Shown here piece after piece: positions 17,576 to 26,511 of a stretch of 64,000 nt of DNA. The notes under the pieces are model-generated. The model saw only the letters and a list, made by a program, of their open reading frames with translations. It was not told the origin of the DNA and searched no databases. Each line of letters opens with the position of its first letter. The first letter of the stretch is position 1. Position numbers and translations under genes: made by a program. The stretch comes from Oscillospiraceae bacterium (GTDB lineage Bacteria; Bacillota; Clostridia; Oscillospirales; Ruminococcaceae), in assembly GCA_022793675.1 (NCBI GenBank), contig JAAWDH010000003.1, positions 31,372 to 95,371 on the forward strand, in the 5' to 3' direction.

Positions 17576-18376
17576 TCACCCATCATTACCAGTAATTGGA
17601 ATTTCGTAAGCCTTTTTCTCCAGATACTCCCACTTCTCACCGCCGACGGGTTCATAGGAAGTCCAAGCTACCCGGAATTGCCCCTCCGAAATATAAAACC
17701 GGACGCGGGTTTCAACGCCGCCGCTGGTATCGATATCGGGCGCTTCCGTATAATCGAAGGTATAAAGGACGCGCTTTTCCGTCCAGTCGTCGCTGTCACG
17801 GTAATGGATTTCTGCGTTTCTCGCCGGCACCTCCACTAGGCCAAACAGCCGCTCGGCCGCTTCGCTGCCTGGGCTGTAAAAATAACAGCGCGTGCCGTCC
17901 GAGGTGAGGTAAAGCTCGTTTTCCTCTGCCTCTCCCTGAAATAAAATCCCGCCGTCCCGTAAGTCAATCAGAAACAGGCCGGTCTTTTCCAGCCAGCCCT
18001 CCAGATAGCCCCTATAATGAGGCGAAGTCCAATACTCAGCGCCGACCCAAAGCTTACCGTCCTCCTGCAGGACGCCGCACATGATATCGCTGCCGATGTT
18101 GGGATATTCAGCCGCAACAACGCCGGATTCATCTAAAATCTGTAAATTATAGCGGAAAGTCTTTTTATAGTCGTCGGCCCTTTCCCCCTGAAGCTGGTAG
18201 GACGACCCCTCAATGGCAAACTGGTCGCTGAATACATGGCAGCTCCTTGTATGGCCGGATGGGTACAAAACCTCATAGGTCGCCCCGCCTGCTTTTGGGC
18301 TGCAGCCAGCCAGTACCAACGGCGAAAGCAGGCAACACAACAGCCCGCTTTTCCGCTTTTCAGCCCAGGTCCGCAT
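17576..18376 (-). CDS. Putative lipoprotein
   Basis: A 266-residue protein with a lipoprotein signal: basic start, hydrophobic core L-L-C-C-L-L-S-P-L-V and lipobox L-A-G-C (about residues 21-24). The mature part is beta-rich, with W/Y-containing strands and repeated G-x-L-W/F patterns, suggesting a propeller or sandwich; no family recognised. Start at ATG 18376 with GGAGGG upstream; longer in-frame readings are arginine-rich shadow sequence. It overlaps the preceding gene by 17 bp, hence coupled. Confidence 0.72.
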   Translation of the reverse strand: MRTWAEKRKSGLLCCLLSPLVLAGCSPKAGGATYEVLYPSGHTRSCHVFSDQFAIEGSSYQLQGERADDYKKTFRYNLQILDESGVVAAEYPNIGSDIMCGVLQEDGKLWVGAEYWTSPHYRGYLEGWLEKTGLFLIDLRDGGILFQGEAEENELYLTSDGTRCYFYSPGSEAAERLFGLVEVPARNAEIHYRDSDDWTEKRVLYTFDYTEAPDIDTSGGVETRVRFYISEGQFRVAWTSYEPVGGEKWEYLEKKAYEIPITGNDG

Positions 18377-19070
18377 AACCGCCCTCCTGCCGCTCCGCCC
18401 TTGCCTCTTCCAAGAAGCCGCCGATCCTCTGGAATGTGCGCCGCAGGCGGGGATGGTCCCATGACTGCTTCGCCGTTTCAAGCAGCTGTTCCGCCTGGTC
18501 AAGCCGCCCTTGCCGCAGCGCTGCAAGGACGTCCAGCGCCGCGATATTGCCGCCGCAGGACGTGTTATTCCTGAACTGCCCGAAAAGCGGCTGGCTTTCT
18601 TCGTAAAGCGCCATCGCTTTTTCATCCTGCGCCGCATAAAAATAGCTCATGCAGAGGTTCAGCCGGCGGACCAGCTTCGCCGCATTGCCCGCCAGCCGTT
18701 CTTCAGGCAGCCCCTCCAATACCTCAATGGCCGCGTCGTACTGCCCAACCTCAAAATACCCAGCAGAAAGGTTTATCTGCAAAATGTTCCGCAGGTTCTT
18801 CCCCTTAGCGCGCAGCAGCAGCCCTTTCACGCCGTCAAGGTATTCCTGCGGCTTCCCCTCTTCGAGCAAAGCGGTAATCTGCTGCATTTTCTTCCGATAA
18901 GACCTATTGTAAAAAATACTAACCAGTATAGCCCCTACCAGCAGCGCGGCTATGGTAATCCAGTAGCCGTAGAGGAAAGCTGTCCGGTTCATGCGCAGGC
19001 CGCTTTGGACGATGCTCAAAAGCAAGCCTAAGCCTATCCCAATGGCGGCTGCCTTCAGAAGGTTTTTCAA
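18360..19070 (-). CDS. Membrane-anchored TPR-like helical protein
   Basis: Two hydrophobic helices (about residues 7-27 and 36-57), then ~170 residues of helical hairpins with TPR-like spacing (Q-I-N-L-S-A-G-Y-F-E-V-G-Q-Y-D-A-A-I-E-V-L; L-N-L-C-M-S-Y-F-Y-A-A-Q-D-E-K-A). TPR domains mediate protein contacts. Start proposed at TTG 19070 following GGGGGTG; an ATG at 19166 would add 32 residues but overlap the previous gene by 62 bp. Part of the 17.2-21.5 kb operon. Confidence 0.68.
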   Translation of the reverse strand: MKNLLKAAAIGIGLGLLLSIVQSGLRMNRTAFLYGYWITIAALLVGAILVSIFYNRSYRKKMQQITALLEEGKPQEYLDGVKGLLLRAKGKNLRNILQINLSAGYFEVGQYDAAIEVLEGLPEERLAGNAAKLVRRLNLCMSYFYAAQDEKAMALYEESQPLFGQFRNNTSCGGNIAALDVLAALRQGRLDQAEQLLETAKQSWDHPRLRRTFQRIGGFLEEARAERQEGGYADLG

Positions 19071-19104
19071 AAAAACACCCCCGTTACAGAGCTTTTGAAA
19101 AATA

Positions 19105-21471
19105 TCATTCCTGTTCCATGCCAATTTTAAACGAAGATACAAATTTTTCAAGGCTTTTCCTGGCAATCTTCATTGCGTCTATAGAGTCTTCAAGCCCTTT
19201 TATTTCATCCGCAATCTTTTTCTTTTCCTTTCCACTGGCGACATCCGCTTTTAGCCTAAGCTTTGATAGTTCATTTTCCAATTTTAATATATTTTGTACA
19301 TATTTTTCGCGGATGGTATCCGAATATTCAATATTATGTTCGTCATTTAGAAAAACTTCCCTTATAGAAACGAGAAGTTTGGCAGATTGCAAAATAACAT
19401 TTCTCTTACCGCCAAGGTTGATTGCGCCCACTGCGCCGCCGACGCCAGCGCCCATGCCAACGCCTAGGATAGCCCCGCCGCCAACAATAACCATTGTCCC
19501 GCCGGCCATCCCAGCTCCGCCAACTGCGATTGCCCCGCCCCCTAAATAAGCAAGGCAAGCGCTGGTTAACGCCGCGCCGCTAAGCCCCGCAAAATTAGAG
19601 CCTACCAAGGCAACGGCTATTGCAGGCGCAAAAGCGCCCGCCGCCACAATCACAGCAATCGCTACTCCCGCCGTAATTGCTAGGGAAGTAAGGGCCGTTT
19701 TTAAAACTTCATTCAGTTCACGGAGCACCTTTTCGTAACATTTTCGCAGCCGTTTTACATAACCCGCCTGGTAATAGTCGTATTCAGAAAACATCATCTC
19801 CAAATAGCTGTCCCCTGCTTGTTTCCTTCCGTACTCACAGACGACGTTTTGAAGTTTCTGATATTTTTTACTTGGTATATCATTTCCTTTCTTATCTTGC
19901 TCAAGGCTAAGGGGATAATAAGGCTCAAACAGCATCGCCTCAAGCAAAACCAAGCGGAACCATACACCTTCAGGCTCGCTTTCTTCAATTTTTTTCAACA
20001 ATTCCTCTTCGGAATACCAATGGATTTCGGCCCCATCTGATTCAAGGAAACTCGAAAAACCATTCCCTATGTAGGTCCGCCACTCATTCAGCCAGTCCAG
20101 CTTCAGCTTCCTAACGCCTTCTGTATCGATCGGCAGCTTTGTGCCCCAAGCATCATGAAAAGTCTTATGATACTCAAGATTATAAAGAATCTCAACCTGC
20201 GCAGCGGTCAGCTCAAACTGTTCCATCCCTGCGTCAGCCCCCAGCCTTTCATAAACCCGCCCGTCCTCCTGCGTATAAGCAAAACGTTTGATGTCTTCAT
20301 ACATCTGTTTTATTTTTTTGACGTGCCTACCCTTTAAGCACCAGATTACATCCTTATGGATCGCCAAAGCAAAGCGCCCGACTCCGACATAGTTAACTGA
20401 CACCCAGTACTTTTGGGTGATCACAGCCTCCCCAACGTCAACTGCTGCAAAAACGCCCGATGCGACTGTTATCATCCTATCAATTGTAGGGTTATCAACT
20501 GGTTTGACCGCCTCCCAGTTGAGCTGCTTTATATCTTCAAGAGAACGCACCGAATGCGCTTTCAGCTCCATCGCGAAACGGCGGATGAAATAAAACCCCC
20601 GCACGATACATTCATTGGCGATAACCGGGACGGCCTGCCGGCCCAGCTCCGTAAGGATGCCCAATTCACTACGGAAGTCAAACCGTAAACCGGTTCCATC
20701 ATCCTTTTGAAGCAGCGTCCCATTGAAAAGTTTGGATAAAAATTTTGACAGCGGAACCTCTCCAGCATGGATACTTTTAAAGATTGGAAGGGCTGAAAGC
20801 TCTTTTGCCAACGCCAATAGCGGGCCAGGTATCCCCATCCCGCCGCTTAGGCCAGCCGTCCTGCTGGAACCAGCCATATCGCTGACAAGATGGAAAAACC
20901 AGTAAAACGTCCCTTTCACGATCTTGCCTGGCACATCGCTGCCGATATACGCCATACTTTTCGACGATATATCTGCAACCAAAAAATTGCCGTGTACATC
21001 CGTCCCAAACGATTTCCCAGTAAATTGGGTAAGCAGGGAAAAAATCAACCCGATGGCGGTAGGATGATGGGCAAAATCCCGCAGATGGTGTTGGCGCGCA
21101 CCGCCAAAATCAGACATATTGCCATCGCTGGGGAGCGGGAATTTTTGCTCTAAAAACTGAACGGCCGACCCAAGGTCATCGCTCTTACAGCCAAATATCT
21201 TAGCAGTCTTTTTGACAAAGCCGTCGATCTTGTCACTAGCAAAAGCCCTCCCCTGCTCCAAACTGAAATCGCCGACCCACAAAATATCAAGAGCGCCGCA
21301 CAAAAGGCCCGAAGCAACTGAAATTAGATAGTCCAATTGATCAGCATGGCTTGATAGCAAGTCAATTTGACAATCAAGATCGTAGATAATCTGATTTAAA
21401 TCATAGGTACTGCCTGATGGGATTTCATTATAAGGTACCAATTTTATCTGCAGCGGTTCGTTATTGGGCAT
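19105..21471 (-). CDS. Large protein with Gly/Ala-rich membrane segment and C-terminal coiled coil; unknown
   Basis: A 788-residue protein, AT-richer than its neighbours. Residues 1-590 are mixed alpha/beta with conserved-looking H-H-L-R-D-F-A-H-H-P, F-T-G-K and F-F-H-L-V-S-D-M-A-G motifs. Residues 593-688 are a continuous Gly/Ala/Val-rich hydrophobic stretch with many G-x-x-x-G steps (glycine zipper), and ~725-780 a charged coiled coil. A soluble body plus a ~95-residue hydrophobic hairpin recalls membrane-inserting toxins or effectors, but no family is assigned. GGAGGAG precedes ATG. First gene of a four-gene run: TPR-like membrane protein, lipoprotein and GRAM-like protein follow. Confidence 0.72.
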   Translation of the reverse strand: MPNNEPLQIKLVPYNEIPSGSTYDLNQIIYDLDCQIDLLSSHADQLDYLISVASGLLCGALDILWVGDFSLEQGRAFASDKIDGFVKKTAKIFGCKSDDLGSAVQFLEQKFPLPSDGNMSDFGGARQHHLRDFAHHPTAIGLIFSLLTQFTGKSFGTDVHGNFLVADISSKSMAYIGSDVPGKIVKGTFYWFFHLVSDMAGSSRTAGLSGGMGIPGPLLALAKELSALPIFKSIHAGEVPLSKFLSKLFNGTLLQKDDGTGLRFDFRSELGILTELGRQAVPVIANECIVRGFYFIRRFAMELKAHSVRSLEDIKQLNWEAVKPVDNPTIDRMITVASGVFAAVDVGEAVITQKYWVSVNYVGVGRFALAIHKDVIWCLKGRHVKKIKQMYEDIKRFAYTQEDGRVYERLGADAGMEQFELTAAQVEILYNLEYHKTFHDAWGTKLPIDTEGVRKLKLDWLNEWRTYIGNGFSSFLESDGAEIHWYSEEELLKKIEESEPEGVWFRLVLLEAMLFEPYYPLSLEQDKKGNDIPSKKYQKLQNVVCEYGRKQAGDSYLEMMFSEYDYYQAGYVKRLRKCYEKVLRELNEVLKTALTSLAITAGVAIAVIVAAGAFAPAIAVALVGSNFAGLSGAALTSACLAYLGGGAIAVGGAGMAGGTMVIVGGGAILGVGMGAGVGGAVGAINLGGKRNVILQSAKLLVSIREVFLNDEHNIEYSDTIREKYVQNILKLENELSKLRLKADVASGKEKKKIADEIKGLEDSIDAMKIARKSLEKFVSSFKIGMEQE

Positions 21472-21495
21472 TCTATCTCCTCCAACTAATCAAAA

Positions 21496-22296
21496 TTACT
21501 CTTTCAGGCTCAGCTCTGCCACCAACGGAAAATGGTCGGAGGGATAGCGCCCGTCCACTGAGCCTGTGTCGATATAGGCGTTCTCCACCTGGAAGTCGTC
21601 GGTGAAAAAGATATAATCGATCGGGCTGCGGCGGCTGATGCCGCTGAAGCCGTGATAGGTGCCGGTGACGCGGCTGCGGTCGAGGTAATCGTAAAGGTTG
21701 TGCAGCCGGATATCCGGGTAACGGTGGAGGTTTTCCGACAGGATCCGCACCGGAAGGCTATCCGGCGCAGCGTTCAAGTCGCCCATCAGCACCATCGGCA
21801 GCGGCTCTTTCTGGTTCAGGCGGTGCATATACTCCAGGATGACCCGCGCCCCCAGCGTCCGGGCTGGGCCGCAGATATGGTCAAAATGGGTGTTGAAGAT
21901 ACGGATGCGGCGGCCCAGGCTCCCCACCTCCACCTCGCAGACCGTGCAGATCCGTGGGAAAACGGCGAAAAAAGCCCGGCTCCCCCGTTTTTCCGGATGA
22001 TGGGACAACCAGAAAGTTTTGTCATAGCAGACGACGTTGTCGGCGCTGCGCACCAAAATCGCCGATTCTTCGTTGCCAAGGTCGCGGCTGCGGCCGAAAC
22101 CAAAAACATTATACTCCCGCAGCAGACGCCGCAAGTCCTCCCGCATGGCCGGCATCAGCTCCTGTACGCCGACGATAGCCGGCCCAGCCTCCAGGATAAT
22201 CCGCCGCACCAGCTCCCGCCGGTCCCGCCAGCGGTTATGCCTAGCAAGAAAAAAATCATGTTTCAGGTTAAACGACGCAATCCGAACCGATGACAC
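21496..22296 (-). CDS. Endonuclease/exonuclease/phosphatase (EEP) family protein
   Basis: A 266-residue metal-dependent phosphodiesterase-fold enzyme. Motifs in order: S-F-N-L-K-H (residues 8-13), G-V-Q-E-L (43-47, metal-binding Glu), N-T-H-F-D-H, G-D-L-N-A-A-P and C-terminal S-D-H-F-P-L. All catalytic positions (N, E, H, D-x-N, D-H) are present. No signal peptide, so cytoplasmic. Substrate could be nucleic acid, a phospho-sugar or a lipid. Start is GTG at 22296 with AGGAGGGG six bases upstream. It is 24 bp before the 788-aa gene, so may head that transcript. Confidence 0.87.
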   Translation of the reverse strand: MSSVRIASFNLKHDFFLARHNRWRDRRELVRRIILEAGPAIVGVQELMPAMREDLRRLLREYNVFGFGRSRDLGNEESAILVRSADNVVCYDKTFWLSHHPEKRGSRAFFAVFPRICTVCEVEVGSLGRRIRIFNTHFDHICGPARTLGARVILEYMHRLNQKEPLPMVLMGDLNAAPDSLPVRILSENLHRYPDIRLHNLYDYLDRSRVTGTYHGFSGISRRSPIDYIFFTDDFQVENAYIDTGSVDGRYPSDHFPLVAELSLKE

Positions 22297-22557
22297 GAAA
22301 GACCCCTCCTAAAATTCCCAGTATGTTCCACTGCGTATGTCCGCCATGATGACGGTACGTTGGCAAACCGCAAGCCTGCCCCTTCTGTCAAAAAGAACGA
22401 AAGAAACTGCCAGATGGATTCAAAATCCAGCCGCCTTTTTTAATATCCTTGGCTTTTATCAATCCGCTGCAAAAATTGCCTGAAACCCGCCTCCTGCCAG
22501 GATATTCGGCAACAACCGGTTTCGCCCGTCCTACTTGCCGGCGCAAAGGCAAATCTC
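22297..22557. other. Intergenic region between TldE and EEP genes
   Basis: About 310 bp lie between the two minus-strand genes. Apart from the terminator at 22558-22588 I see no gene, repeat family or convincing promoter. A weak TTTTTTAATATCC tract near 22435-22447 may belong to the upstream region of the EEP gene. Confidence 0.4.
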
Positions 22558-22588
22558 AAAAAGGGACAGGTTTCGGCTGCCCCTTTTC
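22558..22588 (-). terminator. Intrinsic terminator of tldD-tldE
   Basis: Minus strand AAAAGGGGCAG-ccgaaac-CTGTCCCTTTTT: an 11-bp stem (one G-U pair) followed by T5, 22 bp after the TldE stop. Confidence 0.85.
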
Positions 22589-22609
22589 CAGTTTATCCCG
22601 CCCAAGGCG

Positions 22610-23965
22610 TCATTCGCCGGCAATCGTCAAGCCGCTGACCAGCACCGTCGGCCCGCCGAACGCCGAGTCCACGCCGCTGAAGTCAATTTCCAGGTCGTCG
22701 GCAACCCCTTCGATATTTTTAAGCAGCTCAAAAAAGTTGCCAGCCACTGTGATCCCCTGTACCGGACGGGTAATTTTACCGCCCTCCACCAAAAAGCCCT
22801 TGGATTCCAGCGAAAAGTCGCCGGTCACAGCGTTTGCGCCGGCATGAGCGCCCTTCATAAAGGTAATCAGGACGGCGTCCCCCGCCTTGGCAAACAGCTC
22901 CTCTCTGGTGCAAGCCCCCGGCTTCAGATAAAAGGTAAAGGGCGACACCGACACCGGCGAGGCGTAGGAGCCTTTGCTTGCGTTGCCAGTGCTTGCTACG
23001 CCGGCGCGGGCGGCGGTGCGCAGGTTGTGGAGAAGGGTGGTCAGCACGCCGTTCTCCACCACGTTTTTCACCTGGGTCTGGACCCCTTCCGCGTCAAAAG
23101 GCGACGGGAAACAGCTCTCCGGGTGGGCGGGGTCGTCGACAATCGTCACAGCCGGCGCGGCTACCTGCCGCCCTTCCATCCCCTTCAGGCGCGAAAGGCC
23201 GTCCTGGGCGTTTTTCGCTGAAAAAGCGGGGGCAAACACCGCAAGCAGCAGCGCCACCTGGCTTTTATCAAGCAGCACCTTGTAGCTGCCCGACGGTATC
23301 GGCCTGCCGCCCATCTGGGCAAGCGTTTTATCCACCGCTTTGGCGGCAACGGCCTCTATATCCAGCTTATCCGGACCGGCAGCGGCTTTGACCGCATAAT
23401 CGCTGTACTTTTCGCCGCTTTCGTCGGCAGCTACGATGCTGACGGCTGCAACCGCCGTACTGCCGCCTTTGGAAAGGCGCAGCCCCTGGGCGTTGGACAG
23501 GCGAACCACCCTGGCGTATTCGCCGATCTCCCCTTGGGCCATCTCCACCCGGCTGTCCTTGGCAAGCGCCGCTTTTTCCAGTTTCAGCGCATTTTCGATG
23601 TCCAGCGCCGTATTTGCGCCGGCATAGGCTTCCGGCTCGGCAGTCGCCGCGCTGCCGGAAGCGAGGAAGGCTTCGTCGCCCAGGTCGGTCGCATAGGCGC
23701 TCTGAAGCGCGCGCGCCACCAAGGCTGCCGCCTCTTCCTTGGTAAACAGTTCCGTCGAAGCGATGCCGATTTTGCCGTCGGCAATACACCGGAAGCAGAC
23801 CCCTTCCGAGGTGGAGCTGGAAAATTTTTCAATTTCGCCTTCAAAGGATTCTACCTGGTCCGCCGAATCGCGCTGGTAATAAAGCTCGTATTCCCCAAGG
23901 CCCTTAGCCGCAGCCTCTTTGCAGACTGCCTCCTCAAAAGCGCCGTATCCAATAATCTGATCCAT
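22610..23965 (-). CDS. tldE: TldE/PmbA-family subunit of the TldD/E protease
   Basis: A 451-residue protein of the PmbA/TldD family: N-terminal alpha/beta domain and a C-terminal beta domain with G-A-H-A-G-A-N-A-V-T-G-D-F-S and P-V-Q-G-I-T-V-A-G-N. It lacks HExxxH, as expected for TldE, which builds the substrate channel while TldD supplies the zinc. The heterodimer degrades unfolded peptides and in some bacteria trims peptide natural products; no precursor peptide gene is seen here. GGAGG precedes ATG; 12-bp gap from tldD. Confidence 0.92.
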   Translation of the reverse strand: MDQIIGYGAFEEAVCKEAAAKGLGEYELYYQRDSADQVESFEGEIEKFSSSTSEGVCFRCIADGKIGIASTELFTKEEAAALVARALQSAYATDLGDEAFLASGSAATAEPEAYAGANTALDIENALKLEKAALAKDSRVEMAQGEIGEYARVVRLSNAQGLRLSKGGSTAVAAVSIVAADESGEKYSDYAVKAAAGPDKLDIEAVAAKAVDKTLAQMGGRPIPSGSYKVLLDKSQVALLLAVFAPAFSAKNAQDGLSRLKGMEGRQVAAPAVTIVDDPAHPESCFPSPFDAEGVQTQVKNVVENGVLTTLLHNLRTAARAGVASTGNASKGSYASPVSVSPFTFYLKPGACTREELFAKAGDAVLITFMKGAHAGANAVTGDFSLESKGFLVEGGKITRPVQGITVAGNFFELLKNIEGVADDLEIDFSGVDSAFGGPTVLVSGLTIAGE

Positions 23966-23977
23966 GCCGCTGCCTCC

Positions 23978-25360
23978 TTACTCTCTGCCGCCGACGGTGA
24001 TTTCCCGCACCCGGATCATCGGCTGGCCCACGTCGGTGGGGATAGAACCGCTCGATGCGCCGCACATCCCCTGGCCGCGGTCAAGGTTTTTGCCCACCAT
24101 ATCGATCTCCATTAGAATCTCCGAGCCTTTGCCGATCAGGCTGCCGCCCCGCACCGGCTCGCAGATTTTGCCGCCCCGGACCATATAGCCTTCGCTGACC
24201 GAGAAGTTGAACTCGCCGGTTACCGGGTTGACCGACCCGCCGCCCATTTTCTTGGCGTAAAGGCCGTAATCCATCGACGCGATGATCTCTTCGTCGCTGG
24301 AATCGCCGGGCGCAATAAAGGTATTGGTCATCCGGGAGGTCGGCGCGTATTCGTAGGACTGGCGGCGGCTGCTGCCGTTGGCTGGAAGGCCCATGCGGCG
24401 GCCGTTCAGCTTGTCGACCATATAGCTTTTAAGGATGCCGTTTTCAATCAGCACTTTGCGCTGGGTGGGGACGCCTTCGTCGTCAAAGTTGACAGAGCCC
24501 CAGGCATTGGGGATCGTGCCGTCGTCAATCGCCGTGACTTTTGCCGAGGCGATCTGCTGCCCCAGCTTGCCGGAAAACTGGCTCATATTGCGGGCGACGG
24601 CTTCGGCCTCCAGCGAATGGCCGCAGGCCTCATGGAAAATAACGCCGCCAAAGCCGTTGTCAATGGCCACCGACATCCGGCCGGCCGGGCAGTAGCCCGC
24701 GCTCAGCATAGTCACGGCCTGCCTGGCGGCAGAACGGCCGGTCTCGGCAGGGCTTATGGTGTCAAACAGCTCGTAGCCCATCAGCGCGCCGGGGCCTTCG
24801 GTGCCGGTCTGGTTGTCGGCGCCTTCGCTGGCCACAGCCGAGACGAAAAGCCTTGTCCGCACCTGGCGGTCGGTAAGCCGCACCCCGTCGCTGGTGGCAA
24901 TCAGGATATTGCGGTCGACATCGGAAAGCCCTACCTGGGCCTGGCTGATCTGGGGGCTGTAATCCCTGGCCGCAGCATAAGCTTCCCGGATAATTTCGAT
25001 TTTATGCGCAGGAGCCATCGACGAGCCGATCTGCATGAAGGGGTGGATGTTGGGATAGGCCCGGTCAACCAGCTGCGGGCGCGCGCCGGCCCCGCCCTGC
25101 CCCAACGCCGCAGCCGCCCTGGCCGCCGCAGCCATCAGGTTTTCGGCCTGCAGGCCGCTTGACGACGCATACACCGACCGCGTCCCCTGAAAGACCCGGA
25201 CGCCGATGCCACAGGAACAATTCCCCAGCACGGTCTCAACCCGGCCGTCTACCAAGGCCAGCCGGTTGGTCAGCGTGTTTTCCGCAAAAATTTCGGCGTA
25301 ATCGCCGCCGGTGGACAACGCCTTTTCCAGCGCTGCCTCCAGAATATGCGATGCTATCAT
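23978..25360 (-). CDS. tldD: Zinc metalloprotease TldD
   Basis: A 460-residue subunit with the zinc motif H-E-A-C-G-H (HExxxH, about residue 235), the downstream conserved cysteine in the C-G-A-S-S-G tail and the G-x-R-V-F-Q-G motif near residue 55. It forms a heterodimer with TldE. GAGGAGG lies before ATG. A TATACT -10 element (minus strand, 25410-25415) about 50 bp upstream probably starts the tldD-tldE transcript, though the -35 is poor. Confidence 0.94.
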   Translation of the reverse strand: MIASHILEAALEKALSTGGDYAEIFAENTLTNRLALVDGRVETVLGNCSCGIGVRVFQGTRSVYASSSGLQAENLMAAAARAAAALGQGGAGARPQLVDRAYPNIHPFMQIGSSMAPAHKIEIIREAYAAARDYSPQISQAQVGLSDVDRNILIATSDGVRLTDRQVRTRLFVSAVASEGADNQTGTEGPGALMGYELFDTISPAETGRSAARQAVTMLSAGYCPAGRMSVAIDNGFGGVIFHEACGHSLEAEAVARNMSQFSGKLGQQIASAKVTAIDDGTIPNAWGSVNFDDEGVPTQRKVLIENGILKSYMVDKLNGRRMGLPANGSSRRQSYEYAPTSRMTNTFIAPGDSSDEEIIASMDYGLYAKKMGGGSVNPVTGEFNFSVSEGYMVRGGKICEPVRGGSLIGKGSEILMEIDMVGKNLDRGQGMCGASSGSIPTDVGQPMIRVREITVGGRE

Positions 25361-25476
25361 TTTAACAGGTTCCTCCTCTGCCGCTCAAATCGCCGCTGTA
25401 CAAGAAGCTAGTATAAACTTTGAATAATTTTATTTTATCATGGAAGGGGGCCATTGTCAAGCTTTACAACAGATTT

Positions 25477-26310
25477 TTACGGGACTATGCCAAAGTCGAA
25501 TTGAAGCTGCTCCCCTTCCTGCGGGGGTTTCCAAACAGGGCCGATGGCCTCCACGACAAACCCGTTCCTGCTCCACAGCCACAGCGGGGTGCGGATATCG
25601 ACCGCGCACCTGCCTGTCCCGGCAAGCGCCTGGTTCCACAATTCGCCGATTGTTTCGCGAATATCAGGGCTGTCCATTTCCTCCGGTCCAATCAGGCCCA
25701 GCCTGACGCTGGCTTGCAGAATATAGATGTCGGGGAAGACGGTGATATTCGACCTGTCTACAAACTGGATGTCGGTATATTGTTCCATTACATACAGCCA
25801 ATAATCCATAAGTTTTGCACCGGACAGGTAGGGGAACATCCCTTTATAGCTGGTCATAAATTTCTTAATCGCCGCCACAGAATATTCGCGTGCGGCAAAA
25901 AAATTTTTGACGCTCCCGCCGGAATACTGGAAAGTCTCGCATAACTGGAACCAGATTTGCGGGTGCCTATTCGACTGGAGGGCTACTTTGTGTTTGAGAA
26001 GCCGCTCCCGCAGCCTATCAAGCCCCATCCTTAAAACAGCCCGCGGAACAAACACGTCGGCGGTTTCCTCGTCGAGATAAGTTTCTTTGGCAGCTTCCCA
26101 AAGCTGGTAAGCGTTTCTTTGGTAGTTCAGGGCCATCGGCAGCGTAAAGTAAAGGTAGTTTTCGTCTGAGCCGGCGTCCAGTTTAGGGTTGGCGTCTTCA
26201 GGCATAATTTTGCCGCCTAAAGCACCCGATTGATGCAGTTTTATCAGCTGCTCAACTGCCGCTTGGACATGGAGGATTTTTTCAGGCGTTAGTATCCGGG
26301 TGTTGTTCAA
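25477..26310 (-). CDS. Unknown 277-residue protein, possibly HhH glycosylase-like
   Basis: Soluble, helix-rich. The region F-P-Y-L-S-G-A-K-L-M-D-Y-W-L-Y-V-M followed by D-I-Y-I-L-Q-A-S-V-R-L-G-L-I looks like a G-x-K plus late aspartate arrangement reminiscent of helix-hairpin-helix DNA glycosylases, and T-P-L-W-L-W-S-R-N-G-F is a striking near-terminal motif. I cannot assign a family. Start appears to be TTG 26310, preceded by AAGGAAGG. It lies alone between the tld genes and a family-B element. Confidence 0.6.
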   Translation of the reverse strand: MNNTRILTPEKILHVQAAVEQLIKLHQSGALGGKIMPEDANPKLDAGSDENYLYFTLPMALNYQRNAYQLWEAAKETYLDEETADVFVPRAVLRMGLDRLRERLLKHKVALQSNRHPQIWFQLCETFQYSGGSVKNFFAAREYSVAAIKKFMTSYKGMFPYLSGAKLMDYWLYVMEQYTDIQFVDRSNITVFPDIYILQASVRLGLIGPEEMDSPDIRETIGELWNQALAGTGRCAVDIRTPLWLWSRNGFVVEAIGPVWKPPQEGEQLQFDFGIVP

Positions 26311-26344
26311 TAGTTAGGCACCTTCCTTATGATAAAGTATGATT

Positions 26345-26373
26345 TCAAAAAGGGCTGGCGGCTGCCAGCCCTT
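26345..26373 (-). terminator. Intrinsic terminator downstream of the IIC gene
   Basis: Minus strand AAGGGCTGGC-agcc-GCCAGCCCTT, a perfect 10-bp stem followed by T3-5. It follows family-B element B2 and sits before the gene at 25477-26310, separating its transcription from the IIC gene. Confidence 0.85.
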
Positions 26374-26484
26374 AGAAAGGGATTTCGCTTGCTGCGGCAA
26401 GCGACCAGGGCGCTGTCAGCTTTCGGCTTGACGAAAGCTGGACCCGCGATTTTTTGAAAAAAATCGAGTAAAACTTTTTTCCTT
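26374..26484 (-). repeat. Family-B multi-hairpin element B2
   Basis: Minus-strand copy: AAGTTTTACTCG, CGATTTTTTTC-AAAAAATCG, then a hairpin AGCTTTCG-tcaagc-CGAAAGCT in place of the short GGGC stem of B1, and TCGCTTGC-cgca-GCAAGCGA (26385-26404). Order and stem ends match B1 and B3 while the middle hairpin differs in sequence but not in pairing. Confidence 0.8.
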
Positions 26485-26511
26485 GGCAATCTTAGGCTGG
26501 TTTTAGCTATA

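Noticed and set aside
17225..22296. Known anti-phage defence system
   Set aside because: No nuclease-helicase, TIR, reverse transcriptase or cyclase domain is recognisable; the EEP protein alone is not evidence of defence.
3910..26484. Prophage or transposon in the first 26 kb
   Set aside because: No integrase, transposase, capsid or tail genes; unknown genes are small or membrane-type, and flanks are housekeeping.
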